From contig NC_134358.1 in assembly GCF_048569485.1 (NCBI RefSeq), forward strand, positions 221,833,628 through 221,897,627: a stretch of 64,000 bases of DNA, written 5' to 3'. Below, piece by piece: positions 19,126 through 30,675 of this stretch. The position numbers and the translations under genes are program-made. The notes below the pieces were generated by a model, which saw only the letters and a program-made list of their open reading frames with translations, did not search any database and was not told where the DNA came from. The DNA is from Anomaloglossus baeobatrachus. Lineage: Eukaryota > Chordata > Amphibia > Anura > Aromobatidae. Each line of letters opens with the position of its first letter. The first letter of the stretch is position 1.

Positions 19126-22100
19126 ACTCTCAAGGTCCTTCACCCTGGCACGACAAGTATGTGGGGGGACGTCCAGTCATCCCCATCGTGCTGGATGGCA
19201 TTCCGCTCAACGCCTTGCTGGACACTGGTTCCCAAATATCATCAATTCCGCATGTCCTTTATAAGAGGTACTGGGCTGATTCAGATGTTAGCAGTGGTCC
19301 ATCTAATGTTGCATTGAATATATGGGCTAGCAATGGTGAATTAGTACCACAGGTTGGTTTCAGAGAAATGACCATTAAGATTGGGAGAGTAGAATTGCAG
19401 AATCAGGGTATTATCATTGTTGATGTTGACCGACGAGAACGTGAACCAACTATGCTGCTAGGAATGAATGTAATTGAAAATTGTTTTGCAGAGGTAATTA
19501 CTGTCTTGCAGCAGATCGTCGAGACTGCCAAACCTGGGCAACAGAGACTCCTGCAGAAGGAAATTAAAGCCTTAATGCTGAAGCAGCAGGTAGAAATGTC
19601 AGGAGGTGAAATTGGCAGTGCAAGGGTAAGTGACCCAATACCTATTGTAATTCCTCCCAAAACTGAAATGCTGGTCTGGTGTAGAGCCGCAATAGGCATC
19701 AGAGGGCGAGACTATCAGGCCCTGGTAGAACCTGTGTACTCAGACAGTAGGCCCACTGTACTGACGGCCAGAGGAATAGTTGAGGTACACAGGGGGAGAG
19801 TGCCAATACGCCTTCTAAATTGTGGGGAAGATGAGGTCACCCTACCTAAGTATGCTACCATGGCTAAGCTATATACGGTTGATAACAACGCCATCACCAC
19901 CGTTGAGCCCTTGAAGCCGTCAAATCAGGCGGAGGACAATGGCTCAGAGGGAAAGCTGGAGGATTGGTGCCAAAAGCTACATGTAGGCACCGATTCTACA
20001 CCCTCCCATCAAAAGCATGGAGTATACAGGGTAGTGAAAGAATATGAACAAATATTCAGCAAACACCCATTAGACTTTGGGCAGATCAAAGGGGTAGAGC
20101 ACACTATACCCACAGGTAACCATCCACCCATAAAGGAGAGGTATAGACCAGTACCACCGGCTCACTACCAATGCGCCAAAGACATGCTCAAAGAAATGAA
20201 AGGAGCAGGGGTAATAAGAGACAGTTGTAGCCCCTGGGCAGCCCCACTAGTGCTAGTTAAGAAAAAAGATGGGACCATGAGGATGTGTGTAGACTACCGA
20301 CAGATCAACCGCATTACACACAAGGATGCATACCCATTACCTAGGATAGAAGAGTCATTGGCTGCATTAAAATCCGCTACTTACTTTTCCACCCTAGATC
20401 TGACTAGTGGGTATTGGCAAGTTCCTGTGGCAGAGGCTGATAAGGAGAAGACAGCGTTCACCACGCCGATGGGCCTCTGTGAGTTCAATTGTATGCCGTT
20501 TGGACTCTGCAACGCGCCTGGTACCTTCCAGCGAATGATGGAGTGCTGCCTAGGACATAAGAACTTTGAAACTGTCCTCCTGTACCTGGATGACGTCATA
20601 GTCTACTCCAAGACCTATGAACAGCATCTACAAGACCTGGCGGAAGTGTTTGAAGCCTTATCCGGATACGGCATGAAAATCAAGCCATCCAAGTGTCACC
20701 TTCTAAAGCCAAGGGTACAGTACCTGGGACATGTCGTGAGCTCAGAAGGGGTAGCACCAGATCCTGAAAAAGTTACCGTGATCAGAGATTGGCCAAGACC
20801 CACCAGCGTGAAAGAGGTGAGGCAATTCCTGGGACTGGTAGGCTACTATAGAAGATTTATAAAAGGGTTCACGAAGCTAGCTGCTCCCCTACAAGACATC
20901 CTGGTAGGACAGTCAAAGAAGTCTGCAGCCCGAAATCCTCCTTTCCAGTGGAGTGATGAGAGAGAAGAGTCCTTTAATAAGTTGAAGTGGGCACTGACAG
21001 GAGAAGAGATCCTGGCATATCCAGATTACCATCAACCCTTCATTTTGTACACGGATGCCAGCAACGTAGGACTGGGAGCAGTATTGTCTCAAAAGCAGGA
21101 AGGCAAGGAGAAAGTTATTGCCTTTGCAAGCAGGAAGCTCCGGCCTACAGAAAGAAACCCAGAGAATTACAGCTCCTTCAAGTTAGAACTACTGGCAGTA
21201 GTTTGGGCTGTAACAGAGCGTTTCAAACACTACCTGGCAGCTGCAGAATTTACCATCTTTACTGACAACAATCCATTGACCCACCTGGACTCGGCAAAAT
21301 TAGGTGCACTGGAACAGCGATGGATAGCCCGACTGTCAAACTACAACTTTGTCATTAAGTACAGGGCAGGCCACAAGAATGGGAATGCAGATGCCTTATC
21401 CCGGATGCCACACTCGGGGAACGTGGAAGAGGAACCGGAAGGACTGGAAGAAATTGAGCTGCCGGCCTTTCACCGTCCTAAGATGGGACAGTATCAACCG
21501 AGTGTCTACCAAAAACAACAGCAGGCAACTCTCAACCCATTAGCACACCACGGATGGGCTGAAACACAAGACAGTGATCCAGCTGTGAAGCTAGTGAAAG
21601 AACTGCTTACACAACAAGGTGCATACCCTAATAAGAATGCCCCAGCTGAGACGCAACATCTCTGGAAGGAGAGAGGTAAATTGTTCCTGTACCAAGGGAA
21701 GCTCTGTAGAAGGCACACCAATCCAAAAACACATGAGTTGGTCTGGCAGATCATCGTGCCCAAGAGAGACGTCAAGATGGTTCTGGAAGCTTACCACGAC
21801 GGTGCTGGTCATTTTGGTTGGAAAAAGTTGGAAGTGCTCTTAAGAGAAAGATTCTACTGGGTTGGCATGAGAAAATCAATTGAAGATTGGTGTAGAAAAT
21901 GCGGACCGTGCAACCTCAGAAGAAAGGATCAACAGAACCAGAGAGCTCCACTCCAGTCCATAGTAACCAAGCAACCACTCGAGCTAGTCGCATTAGACCA
22001 CGTCAAGTTGTCACCAAGCCGGTCCGGCTATGTCTATGCCTTAACCATCGTGGACCATTACTCACGCTTCTTAGTGGTGGTACCCGTGAAAGACCTTACA

Positions 22101-23222
22101 GCTAGAACAGCAGCTAAAGCATTCCAGACGTACTTTTGCAGACCCCATGGTTACCCAGAACAAGTCCTTGCAGATCAAGGTCCAGCTTTCGAATCACAGA
22201 TCTTCCAAGAATTCTGCAACATGTATGGCTGTAAAAAGATCCGCACAACAGCATACCATCCCCAAACAAATGGCTTATGTGAGAAGATGAACCATATTGT
22301 GATTGACCTGTTGAAGACCTTACCAGAGTCAGAAAGAAATCAATGGCCAGAGAAATTGCCAGACTTGGTGGACTTGTACAATCATGTCCCGGTGAGTTCT
22401 ACAAACTGCACCCCCGCTTACCTCATGCGTGCAAGGCCCGGTAAACTGCCAATTGATTTAGATATGGGAATTCTGAAGCCAGATGCGGAAGCTCAAGAAT
22501 CCAATTGGGATACCCTACGTCAGCAGCAGTATCGCCAAGTACAAGAGTGCGTAGAGAAAAGTCTCCAACAAGCTAGGGGAAGACAGGAGAGAACCTTCAA
22601 CCAGCATGCTCTAGCAACCCCATTGCAACCTGGTGACCAAGTTCTCAAGAGGAAACGGCGCACAAACAAATTGGATAATCAGTGGGAAACCACCCCATAT
22701 GCAGTCTTACCATCCAGTATGGATAATCCCAAAGTGTGTCTCATCAGTAAGGATGAAGGAAGGACATCAGCTGTTGTGTCAAGAGATCAACTCAAACCGT
22801 GTCCTGAAACCCTGAAGACACCAGAAGTCACCTTACCCATACAGGTACAACCTGTCAAGAAGGAAGAAGATGTATTCCATACAGTCTTAGGAGATTTCCC
22901 AAAAACATGGCCAAATTACTATGGAGCAGTAGTAGTCCCAATGATCGCCTTCCCTCAAGTGGTGGAACCAACATCAGAATCCATACCACAAGAAGTCCCA
23001 AGACATGAAGAACTGGAAGTTGAAACCGTAGAGGAAGAACAGATTCCTGGTCCCAGTGGGCTTGCCAGTCCTACAGTCAGTACCCCATCCTCACAAGTAC
23101 CAGAAACACCAAATAGGTACACTTCCACTCACACCATTATGCTAAGTACACCCAGTACACCAGCAGTACGCAGGTCACAGCGTAGTACTCAGGGTCAGAT
23201 ACCAGCAAGATATAAGGACTAA
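19074..23222 (+). CDS. pol of the gypsy element, 1382 codons
   Basis: Enzymatic polyprotein in normal Ty3/gypsy order. Counting from the first Met of the frame: aspartic protease (DTGS at 50-53); reverse transcriptase (LDLTSGYWQ block and YLDD at 504-507); RNase H (TDAS, Asp661); integrase with an HHCC zinc-binding domain starting near His908 and catalytic Asp975, Asp1034 and Glu1070 (35-residue spacing); then a basic C-terminal region and a serine/proline/glutamate-rich tail. It copies the element's RNA in cytoplasmic particles and inserts the DNA in the nucleus. The overlap with gag suggests expression by a -1 frameshift, so the printed Met is not the true start. Confidence 0.92.
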   Translation: MCFKWGFPGEAGRSSGMNSQGPSPWHDKYVGGRPVIPIVLDGIPLNALLDTGSQISSIPHVLYKRYWADSDVSSGPSNVALNIWASNGELVPQVGFREMTIKIGRVELQNQGIIIVDVDRREREPTMLLGMNVIENCFAEVITVLQQIVETAKPGQQRLLQKEIKALMLKQQVEMSGGEIGSARVSDPIPIVIPPKTEMLVWCRAAIGIRGRDYQALVEPVYSDSRPTVLTARGIVEVHRGRVPIRLLNCGEDEVTLPKYATMAKLYTVDNNAITTVEPLKPSNQAEDNGSEGKLEDWCQKLHVGTDSTPSHQKHGVYRVVKEYEQIFSKHPLDFGQIKGVEHTIPTGNHPPIKERYRPVPPAHYQCAKDMLKEMKGAGVIRDSCSPWAAPLVLVKKKDGTMRMCVDYRQINRITHKDAYPLPRIEESLAALKSATYFSTLDLTSGYWQVPVAEADKEKTAFTTPMGLCEFNCMPFGLCNAPGTFQRMMECCLGHKNFETVLLYLDDVIVYSKTYEQHLQDLAEVFEALSGYGMKIKPSKCHLLKPRVQYLGHVVSSEGVAPDPEKVTVIRDWPRPTSVKEVRQFLGLVGYYRRFIKGFTKLAAPLQDILVGQSKKSAARNPPFQWSDEREESFNKLKWALTGEEILAYPDYHQPFILYTDASNVGLGAVLSQKQEGKEKVIAFASRKLRPTERNPENYSSFKLELLAVVWAVTERFKHYLAAAEFTIFTDNNPLTHLDSAKLGALEQRWIARLSNYNFVIKYRAGHKNGNADALSRMPHSGNVEEEPEGLEEIELPAFHRPKMGQYQPSVYQKQQQATLNPLAHHGWAETQDSDPAVKLVKELLTQQGAYPNKNAPAETQHLWKERGKLFLYQGKLCRRHTNPKTHELVWQIIVPKRDVKMVLEAYHDGAGHFGWKKLEVLLRERFYWVGMRKSIEDWCRKCGPCNLRRKDQQNQRAPLQSIVTKQPLELVALDHVKLSPSRSGYVYALTIVDHYSRFLVVVPVKDLTARTAAKAFQTYFCRPHGYPEQVLADQGPAFESQIFQEFCNMYGCKKIRTTAYHPQTNGLCEKMNHIVIDLLKTLPESERNQWPEKLPDLVDLYNHVPVSSTNCTPAYLMRARPGKLPIDLDMGILKPDAEAQESNWDTLRQQQYRQVQECVEKSLQQARGRQERTFNQHALATPLQPGDQVLKRKRRTNKLDNQWETTPYAVLPSSMDNPKVCLISKDEGRTSAVVSRDQLKPCPETLKTPEVTLPIQVQPVKKEEDVFHTVLGDFPKTWPNYYGAVVVPMIAFPQVVEPTSESIPQEVPRHEELEVETVEEEQIPGPSGLASPTVSTPSSQVPETPNRYTSTHTIMLSTPSTPAVRRSQRSTQGQIPARYKD

Positions 23223-23650
23223 TGTGAAATTGCATATAAAATGTACATATGTTATAATGTTTATATGAAAAACCGTAACAGTTTAGTGTACAGAAAAGGT
23301 GAGAGAAGAGTGGTGTAAGGTGGCAGCACGGAGAGTTACAACTTGATCACATTGTTGGTGGCCCGAGGGCCGTGAGGCCTACTGCACTTATGACCAGAGT
23401 AGAGACACCTTTAAGAAGTGTTTGTTGATTGAAATGTTTATTTAATTGCAACGTTAAGACCAAAAGCCCAGTACCTACAGAGACTATACTGTATGAACAC
23501 TTATATATTTTTGAACATTTTGGACTCTTTTTGAGCTTTAAGGTTTTTGTATTTTTTCCTTTTGAGACTCTGTATATATATATATAATTGTTGTGATAAC
23601 TTGTTTGTTTGTTTCACAGTCCCGGAGTACTGTTCTTCACTAAGGGGGAA
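23223..23650 (+). other. Spacer between pol and 3' LTR
   Basis: About 430 bp, non-coding, AT-rich with a short (TA)n run near 23575. It ends in the polypurine tract next to the 3' LTR. No envelope-like ORF is present. Confidence 0.8.
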
Positions 23651-24623
23651 TGTGGCACCCCAGGGTTGCCACAGTAACAACACAAAGGGTTAACTCCCCA
23701 CACACAACACCAAGACCTCCTGGCCAGAAGGGGGAGACCAAGCTGCTTCCCTGTACATTCTGCTGGGGGGGGGAGGAAATGGTCAGAAGTAGTTTCAGTT
23801 TGGAAGTTCAGTGCAGAGCACTGAGGAGACAGGATCTCTGGAGGTTGGAAGCTGGCTTTAGCTCACCTCAGGATCCACTGACCAATTCCAGGCCTAGCTG
23901 AGGGTCTGAGGAAAGGAGAAAGCGTACACAAAGGAACATTCCTGGGAGACAGAGCATTGCAGGGCTCATCCCCAGTGGAGCACACAGAACGGATGCTGGA
24001 TCCGAGACTGCAGGTTACATGCTGCACAGTTACCACCAGATAAGTGAAGATTCCAGATCTTTCACCTGTACCACAGACACAAGCAACAAACGCAGAGTTC
24101 AGGAACATACTAGGAAGGACTCGAGTTGCCTGTCAGGTCGGTACCGAGGAGCACAGAGCCAGCTGCATAGTTCACGCAGCAGCAGGGCCACAGACACACA
24201 GTGCAGGCAAGGAAGCCAAAACGGCCCGGCTGGGTGGGAGAAGCCCTGAACCCCTCACAGACTCCGTGGACAGTACTCTGCTGAATAACATCATCAGTAA
24301 AAGACAAAGAAACTGCAAAACCGTGAGTCTGCCTGTTTATTGTGCTCGTGTCCTGCACTCCCCCCCATAGACTAACATACTGCCCCGGGGAAAAGGCTCT
24401 ACCCGTGGGGAGCCGTCCCATCTCAAGCTGCCTTCCATCACCCCGGAGGTTCTGCAGCAGCGGTGGTCATCTCTGATCACATTCCACGGGTGGCGTCACG
24501 AACACAACCCCCCTTTTTATTGTGGAACCAGGGAGCACAGACCGGGTCACGACACCGTGGCCCCCTTTCCAGAAGCAACCCCTTGGCCCGGTTCTGGGTA
24601 TCCCCTTAACCCCTGGCGACACA
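23651..24623 (+). repeat. 3' LTR of gypsy element
   Basis: 973 bp, apparently identical to 16795-17767; the polypurine tract AAGGGGGAA ends at 23650. Confidence 0.95.
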
Positions 24624-24706
24624 CAAGAATGCTTTGTCTATTTGCAACAATGTATTAGGGTGACAGTTATACATACTTACTGAATGTATTGGCCTTTCAT
24701 TTTTAT

Positions 24707-24869
24707 TGTAGAGGAGCACACATATGTAGCAAGCATTGCAGAGTTATTCCTCCTCCTTCGCCTGCAGCCATTGTGTATAGAAAGGCCTCTGGTCTTGAGC
24801 GAGCTACATAAATTTGCTCCTACAAAAAGGATATTTCTTCTTCAAATCCTTTCGCGAGAAAGAGGATAA
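24707..24869 (+). CDS. Candidate host terminal coding exon, unidentified
   Basis: A pyrimidine-rich tract ending TTTTTATTGTAG (to 24706) looks like a splice acceptor. The following frame encodes about 53 residues starting EEHTYVASIAELFLLLRLQP, leucine-rich and probably helical, ending SRERG and a TAA at 24867-24869. The segment is not in any repeat seen in this window. If genuine, it is the last coding exon of a plus-strand host gene whose upstream intron received the young gypsy element. I do not recognise the family. A chance ORF remains possible at this length. Confidence 0.35.
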
Positions 24870-27299
24870 GGAAGTCTGATTATATTATAGTTGTGCACAT
24901 ATGTAGCCACCTCTCACACCAGCTGTTACACATATTCGTGGATGTATTGTTTGGGCTGTCTGAATTCCCATACAGCATAGTATTACAAAACGAGGATATG
25001 ACAAAATGACACACATCTTTTATTACTCATCTTTTCAGTTGTTTAGTTCTAAACTTGCTATGACTAAAGCTTATTTCATTAGTCACTAAAGCTAGAATGC
25101 CATTTCAATCCCTTGGCATCAATATGTATATTGACTTTTACTATAGGTCACATTTTACACATCTGTCATTTGTATCTCCAAGCAGCATGTTATTGAGTGG
25201 AAGCAGCTGAGCAAAATAATATATATATTTGTTGGAAAGATTCATTCACTTAAATGTCTGCGCTCATGCCTAGGAGTCCGGTGGACAGTCCAATCAAAGA
25301 CTCCCATCTCTGTGCATACAGAAATGGCTGTTAACTAGCTAGCCCAGCTTGTAGTACTTCACAGGTTCCCTCTAACATTAGTTGTCAATTCTAATGGCAC
25401 ATTTAATTGTTAAATTCACCTTTCCGCTTTTATTGCTATATCCATATGTCAGACCAATCCTAGCGTTGTAACTAGGAACTTGAATTTGTATCAATTTTTA
25501 AATCTCACTTGCTTGGTGGGGGACAGTATTGTTTGGGTTTGTGAAAGAACAAAGAACATAAGTGTATCTTATAGAACACGTCATTATCCCAAGACAAAAA
25601 AAATATCTCTGCAACTGAACATGAGGTCTGAAATTGACACACTACATCACACATCAAAAAACGCTGTTTTAACCCCAGTGACAACCAGAGACTGTAAGCG
25701 ACTCTCACTGGGGTGCGCCTGCATACTTCATGCAGTGAAGCAAGCCTGTGCGTTGTGGTCGTCGTTTCATGGATGACACATCTGAGCACTCACGATACTT
25801 GGCTGAGCACCGTGAGTATCCAAGCACCCCATGTTCAATCGAGTACGCTTGCTCAACATTAATCTTTAGTTATGATTCTAAAGATAGCCATGCACACTAG
25901 TTGTGGACTGAAGCAGACAAATTTGATGGCATCAGTTGACCATCTAATGTGTACTATTCCAATTCTACCACTGTAGCAGATTTTTGGGACTGGGGGGGGG
26001 TGATAAGAATTAAATGGCTGGATTTCATTGGCTCAATTATTTTGTTTTTGGAAAATCTAGCAGCAGCTCACACCCTTCTCTGACTACTAAAAACACATGC
26101 ACACTTGGCTGAGCGTACGTGTGTATGGGTGGTTTGTATACAATAGTCTTTTTGGCCAACTATCTAAGCCATACAGTGACTAGATCTGATGTTTCACGAC
26201 TAAATGTCACATTGGACACATTAATACATGAAAAGATCTCCGAGAACAAGAAAGCTTTGGGATTTAGGGAGAACTGATTTCACAATTAGTCCTAGCACTT
26301 AGGGAACAGCAAATCTTGAATAAACATTAGATAGATTTTACTGCAAGACTATTACTACATCCCAGTACATTACAGAATGGTACTATACTTCTCAAAATCT
26401 TAAGTATCTAAAACATGAACGCAGGTGAAGCTAGCTTAAATTGCCATGTATTAAATCATTTAGCTGATCTGGAGTTTTAAGTTGTCAGACCTCTGTATCC
26501 GTAAGAGGAACTCTATTTTCACTCCTACAACAGTGAGAGATTAGCAGCTTGAAATCACTTTGACAGTCTCTGTTACTCTATTGCATACCACAGGGAATTT
26601 TAATTCCAACCTGTGAAATTGTAATTGCTTCTCAAGAAACACAGATGGATTATGGGTAATGGCTACAGCCAAGCTCAATGTCAGAGTTGCCAGTTGCTGC
26701 CACATCACATATAACTTGCTGTTATTCAAAAATCACTCTCGCTTTCTTCACGTGGAACTGAACTGAGGAGTAAAACTAAATTAACGTGGGCTGTCAAATG
26801 TTCAGAGCTACGAAGACAGGGATGTGACAAAGGTGCGGCTTTTTAAAAGGTACACCACTCCCTCCTTTATTATGAATCTCAAGCATCACCACATTTTCCT
26901 TAAATTTTCCTGAACAACTGTCATTTGTGAAGAGATTAAATAAATAAGCACTTTGTGTTTAACCGCACTTACACATTGTACTGTAAGTAACATACGAGGG
27001 CAAGGACAGCAGGGACTAACAAAAGGATTGGGTAAAATGGGGTTAATTTCAAAACTCATTGCTTTCTAACACATACCAAAATAATTGCCCATTTTTACCA
27101 AACCTTAAATCAATTGTTCTTCACACTCAAGAGTCAACAGAAATTTCATATTAAAATTAACGGGTACATAAAGCACACAAGGTATAAGAGGGTCAGGATT
27201 CAGTTGCCCAAAAAGGCAGTTTCTAATTAGTTTTGCTGGTGATTTTTCTGTTACTCCAATTTTTTTCCCGTTTCTCACTAATTTCGATTTTCAACCAAT
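24870..27299. other. Mostly unique-looking non-coding DNA
   Basis: No gene recognised. Balanced AT-rich sequence, with an inverted word ACCCCAGTGA / TCACTGGGGT at 25672-25715, a G-run at about 25990 and AATAAA-like words. Parts may be introns or 3' UTR of neighbouring host genes. Confidence 0.4.
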
Positions 27300-27600
27300 C
27301 TCAGTCCTTAAAAAGTTAACTACTTTGAAGGCTCCAAAAGTCTCCAAGATCTGATTGTTTTACTTGCAACATTGACAGAACTGGGACCAATTCAAGAGAT
27401 TAAAATTCTTTATCTTTTTGGCTGTTAATCTTCACTTTGTGATCTAGTTCATTGCTGACCATCTCTATTGGTTTAGGTCATTTGACTGGGGAGGTTAGAT
27501 CATCTGCTGCAAACACTCTACTATAACTACATGCGCATGGAAATCATTTGGGGGGGGGGTGAAATCCTGCTGGGAGATTTTTTTTAAGCATCTGTTCTGA
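27300..27600 (-). mobile_element. Degraded Tc1-type transposase fragment
   Basis: On the minus strand, sequence around 27460-27525 ('catctctattggtttagg', 'tttgactgg', 'agatcatctgctgca') matches word for word in order the region of the DD38E element around 13389-13450, with many substitutions. No open frame remains. Limits are approximate. Confidence 0.5.
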
Positions 27601-27997
27601 GCACCACTTGGTCAGTTTTTCCTTAAGAGCCTATTCCAGACAATGTATGGTTTCTGAAAAGTCTTTAAACATTTTTGCAATTTTCTTAAAATGATTTATC
27701 TTCATTACTTAATCCAATAATGGACTGTAGTTGTTGCTCCCATTTTCTGTCTAAAGCCTGGACATCTCTATGATATAAACAAACCACCCTTGTAGTCTGA
27801 TGTTCATGCTTCCCTCTATATAGTTTTTACTTTTTGTGCACTTACTTCTTCAGCCTTATAAACTAAGGTTGAACGATGAATATTTATAACGCTGCTTTGT
27901 GAAATATGAATTGGAGTCATACATGTATTTGAGTTTTTCAACATAAACTACTAGTTCTAATGTGTAGGATTCGGAGAAACAGGCTTTTATACCATAA
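27601..27997. other. Non-coding, nothing recognised
   Basis: Might include the decayed rest of the Tc1-type fragment to its left; no clear terminus or ORF. The last three bases (TAA) are the target duplication of the following MITE. Confidence 0.3.
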
Positions 27998-28435
27998 GGC
28001 TATGTGCCCACGGGAGTTTGTAGCTGCGGATGTATCCGGAGGTATGGCCGCATGTTTCCCGCAGCTGCCCGCCGGCATCCGCAGCTATTTTTAGCTGCGG
28101 GATTCCAGTGATATAGCTGCGGTAAACCTGCGGACTTTCATGCGATTTACCTGCGGACGTCCCGGCCTCTATCTCCATAGCGGAGGGCCGGGATTTCCGC
28201 AGGTAATTACGCAGGAATAATTGACACGCAGTTACGTGCGGCTGCGGGACATCCGCACCATGTTCCGCAGCCACACTTTCCGCAGCGTGGACACAGACAC
28301 TCCCCATGTCCCATAGGATAAGATGGGGAGTGTCTGTACATGCTAAAACCTGCAGATTTATCTGGAAAATCCAGAAACGTCTGCAGGTTTTGCGCGGCAA
28401 AATCCGCAGAAACAAGCTCCCGTGGGCACATGCCC
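27998..28435. mobile_element. PIF/Harbinger-type MITE, 438 bp
   Basis: Termini GGCTATGTGCCCACGGGAG and, inverted, GGGCATGTGCCCACGGGAG, flanked by TAA on both sides (27995-27997 and 28436-28438). The core is rich in TGCGG and GCAG words and contains inverted segments (gacactccccat near 28297 and atggggagtgtc at 28324). ORFs on both strands are word-repeat artefacts. Confidence 0.85.
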
Positions 28436-29465
28436 TAATTGTTTGTTTTCCCATTCGTTTCTGCAGGGCACTGCATTATTTTCTCACTGAGATGCTCTGT
28501 TAATATTTTAGGTTTCACACAGAAGGTCTTTGGTTTAGCGAAAGTTCCTTTTCTTTCCTAGGATTTCATCTGAACTTTTATTTGACAAAGAATATACGCC
28601 ATCCATATATTACTACATAGTATTCTATATAAAACCATCTCAGTATTCAACACGAGTGATAAGTAAACACCTTGAACAAAAAATTGATGTATATTTAAAA
28701 CACCAACACCATAATGGTTGTTGCGGTCCACAGACTTTAATTATCTGGAGGAATTAAGAGTGTGCATCACTGCTATCTGTCTAATATGAAATGGTGCACA
28801 ATTATCCAATCACATTGTCTTATATATGAAGCAGTTAGACAAAGTGAAGGGTAATTCATGCACAGCCCAGAGATGCCACGTCCAAACGAGGAGAAATTAA
28901 TCAGCATTTGTCTTTTCTGGTGCCTGTGGTGTAAGATGGAACATATTCCTTCACCTTACCCTTATCTAAAGATGCTTGAGAACACAGCTTTCCAATGTTG
29001 TAAATGAAAATAAAACCACACAATTAATAGTTTAAAGATTTTTTATTTGCGTACAGAAATTTTCAAGTCCAAAGAAAAATGCAGCATTATGAAAATAGGG
29101 CATAATTAAAGGAACACTCAAACCAACACAGTGCCGACCTAATGCATGGCTCAAGGGAGCAATGCAAAACACAGGGATTCAACGATCACCAAGGAACGTC
29201 TAAGTATGTCATGCACTAAACCCTTAGGCCCTACAGCAGATAAAACACAGGATTCATTTTGCCCAGAGTGTAACCTTAAGAAATCATTTAAAACAAAACA
29301 ACTAAAACTCTACAGAAAATGAACAGTTCTCTTCATGCTAAGCTTTGGACAAATACACAAATACACGTCTTTCCTAACCTCAATCATCAGAGTTGTGATG
29401 CTTAATTACGGAAACCTCTATATAGTAAGAAGAGGAATTACTTCATTTACATGTCGTGCCTCATC
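28436..29465. other. Unique-looking non-coding DNA, possible 3' UTR end
   Basis: No gene. A minus-strand AATAAA lies at 29042-29047 and could be the polyadenylation signal for a transcript ending the candidate exon at 31736-31931, but the distance (about 2.7 kb) makes this tentative. Confidence 0.3.
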
Positions 29466-29873
29466 AAGGGAATCTGTCACCAGGTTTTTACTACCCATCT
29501 AAGAGCAGAATAATGTAGATGCAGAGACCCTGATTCCAGCAATGTGTCACTTACTGGGCTGCTTGCTGCCGTTTTCATAAAATCCTGTTTTATCTGCTGC
29601 AGATCTACCACTTCTCTGAATGCTGAACTATGCATAACTCCAACCACACAACTGATTGGCAGCTTTCTGTGTACACTGTATATAGGCAGAAAGCTGCCAA
29701 TCATTGAAAGAGGCGGGGTTACACAGAGATCATGAATATGCTTGACTACATGGCAGTAAGATTAGTAGTTGTCTACTGCTGATACAAGAGGGATTTTATC
29801 AGAATTAAAGTAAGCAGGTCAGTAAATGACACGCCACTGGAAACATGGCCTCTATCTTGTTGACAGATTCTTT
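29466..29873. mobile_element. MITE-like repeat, AGGGAATCTGTCA termini
   Basis: The left end GGGAATCTGTCACCAGG is mirrored at the right by TGACAGATTCTTT. The centre contains a strong hairpin in which GATTGGCAGCTTTCTG (from about 29656) pairs with its inverse ending near 29703. I recall this type of repeat as widespread in frogs; superfamily is unknown. Confidence 0.6.
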
Positions 29874-30615
29874 ATAATACCCAACACAGATCCATTACAT
29901 ATTCCCTAATAAGTTGTACACGCAAGGTGTAAGATAATCAACATGATTAAAAAACACTTGAAGAAACAACTGTTCCAGCAACCATTCTTCTTTGTACTAT
30001 AATTTAAATAAATCTGCCAAAGTCTAAAAATTAGCAAAAGCTGAAAATAAAAAATAAAATAAAGCAGAAAAAAACAGAAAAAAAACCCAACAGAATAAGA
30101 AGGAAGTCAGGAGAATGTAAATGCTGACACTGACACCATTGTTGTAAGAAGTGTATAATAACTATTGACTAATAATTAAAATATTCTATGAAATCATCCA
30201 TCCTTAGATTTTCATTAAGACTGTGGAAAGTGGTGGTATATAACCCTAGATTTACCCTATAAACACTTTGGTCTCAGACACTAGCTGTAACACAAACTGA
30301 CCATTGCAGAAGGTGAAATATATCTGATATCAATATTTGTAGCGGGGGGTTCACATGTCCACAGATCTGGAAAATAAATCTGCTGCATATTACAGAAGCA
30401 GCAAAGTGAAGAAGATTTGGAGATTTTAAACACACTCGTCCACTAACTTCACAAAAAATACATGCAGTATCTGATTGTAAATCTGAAGGATATCAACTGT
30501 TGTCTGTGGATTTCACCCTTGCATTGCACAGGATGAAATTCACTAGATATCCATCACAAAATAACACACGGGGATTTTGAGGCCAATTGGACCTGGAAAA
30601 ATCCTCTAAAAAAAA

Positions 30616-30617
<2 letters not shown>
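29874..30617. other. Unique-looking non-coding DNA
   Basis: AT-rich, with A-rich tracts near 30040-30090. No gene or repeat ends recognised. Confidence 0.35.

Positions 30618-30671
<54 letters not shown>
30618..30671. repeat. (AT)n microsatellite
   Basis: About 27 uninterrupted AT units. Confidence 0.97.

Positions 30672-30675
<4 letters not shown>

Larger units (their letters stand above)
16795..24623 (+). mobile_element. Ty3/gypsy LTR retrotransposon, looks whole and very young
   Basis: Two 973-bp LTRs (16795-17767 and 23651-24623), each TGTGGC...GACACA, enclose gag and pol. A primer-binding-type sequence starting TGGCGTCACGAACAG lies just inside the 5' LTR (17772), and the purine tract AAGGGGGAA lies immediately before the 3' LTR. 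Every segment I compared between the LTRs is identical, including homopolymer lengths, so insertion is recent. Flanking tetramers are caaa and caag, an imperfect match for a target duplication. No envelope-like frame follows pol. It appears unbroken; treated as a genomic fossil and only named here. Confidence 0.93.

Noticed and set aside
23223-23650. Possible envelope gene after pol
   Set aside because: No long frame, signal peptide or membrane segment in this 430-bp spacer.
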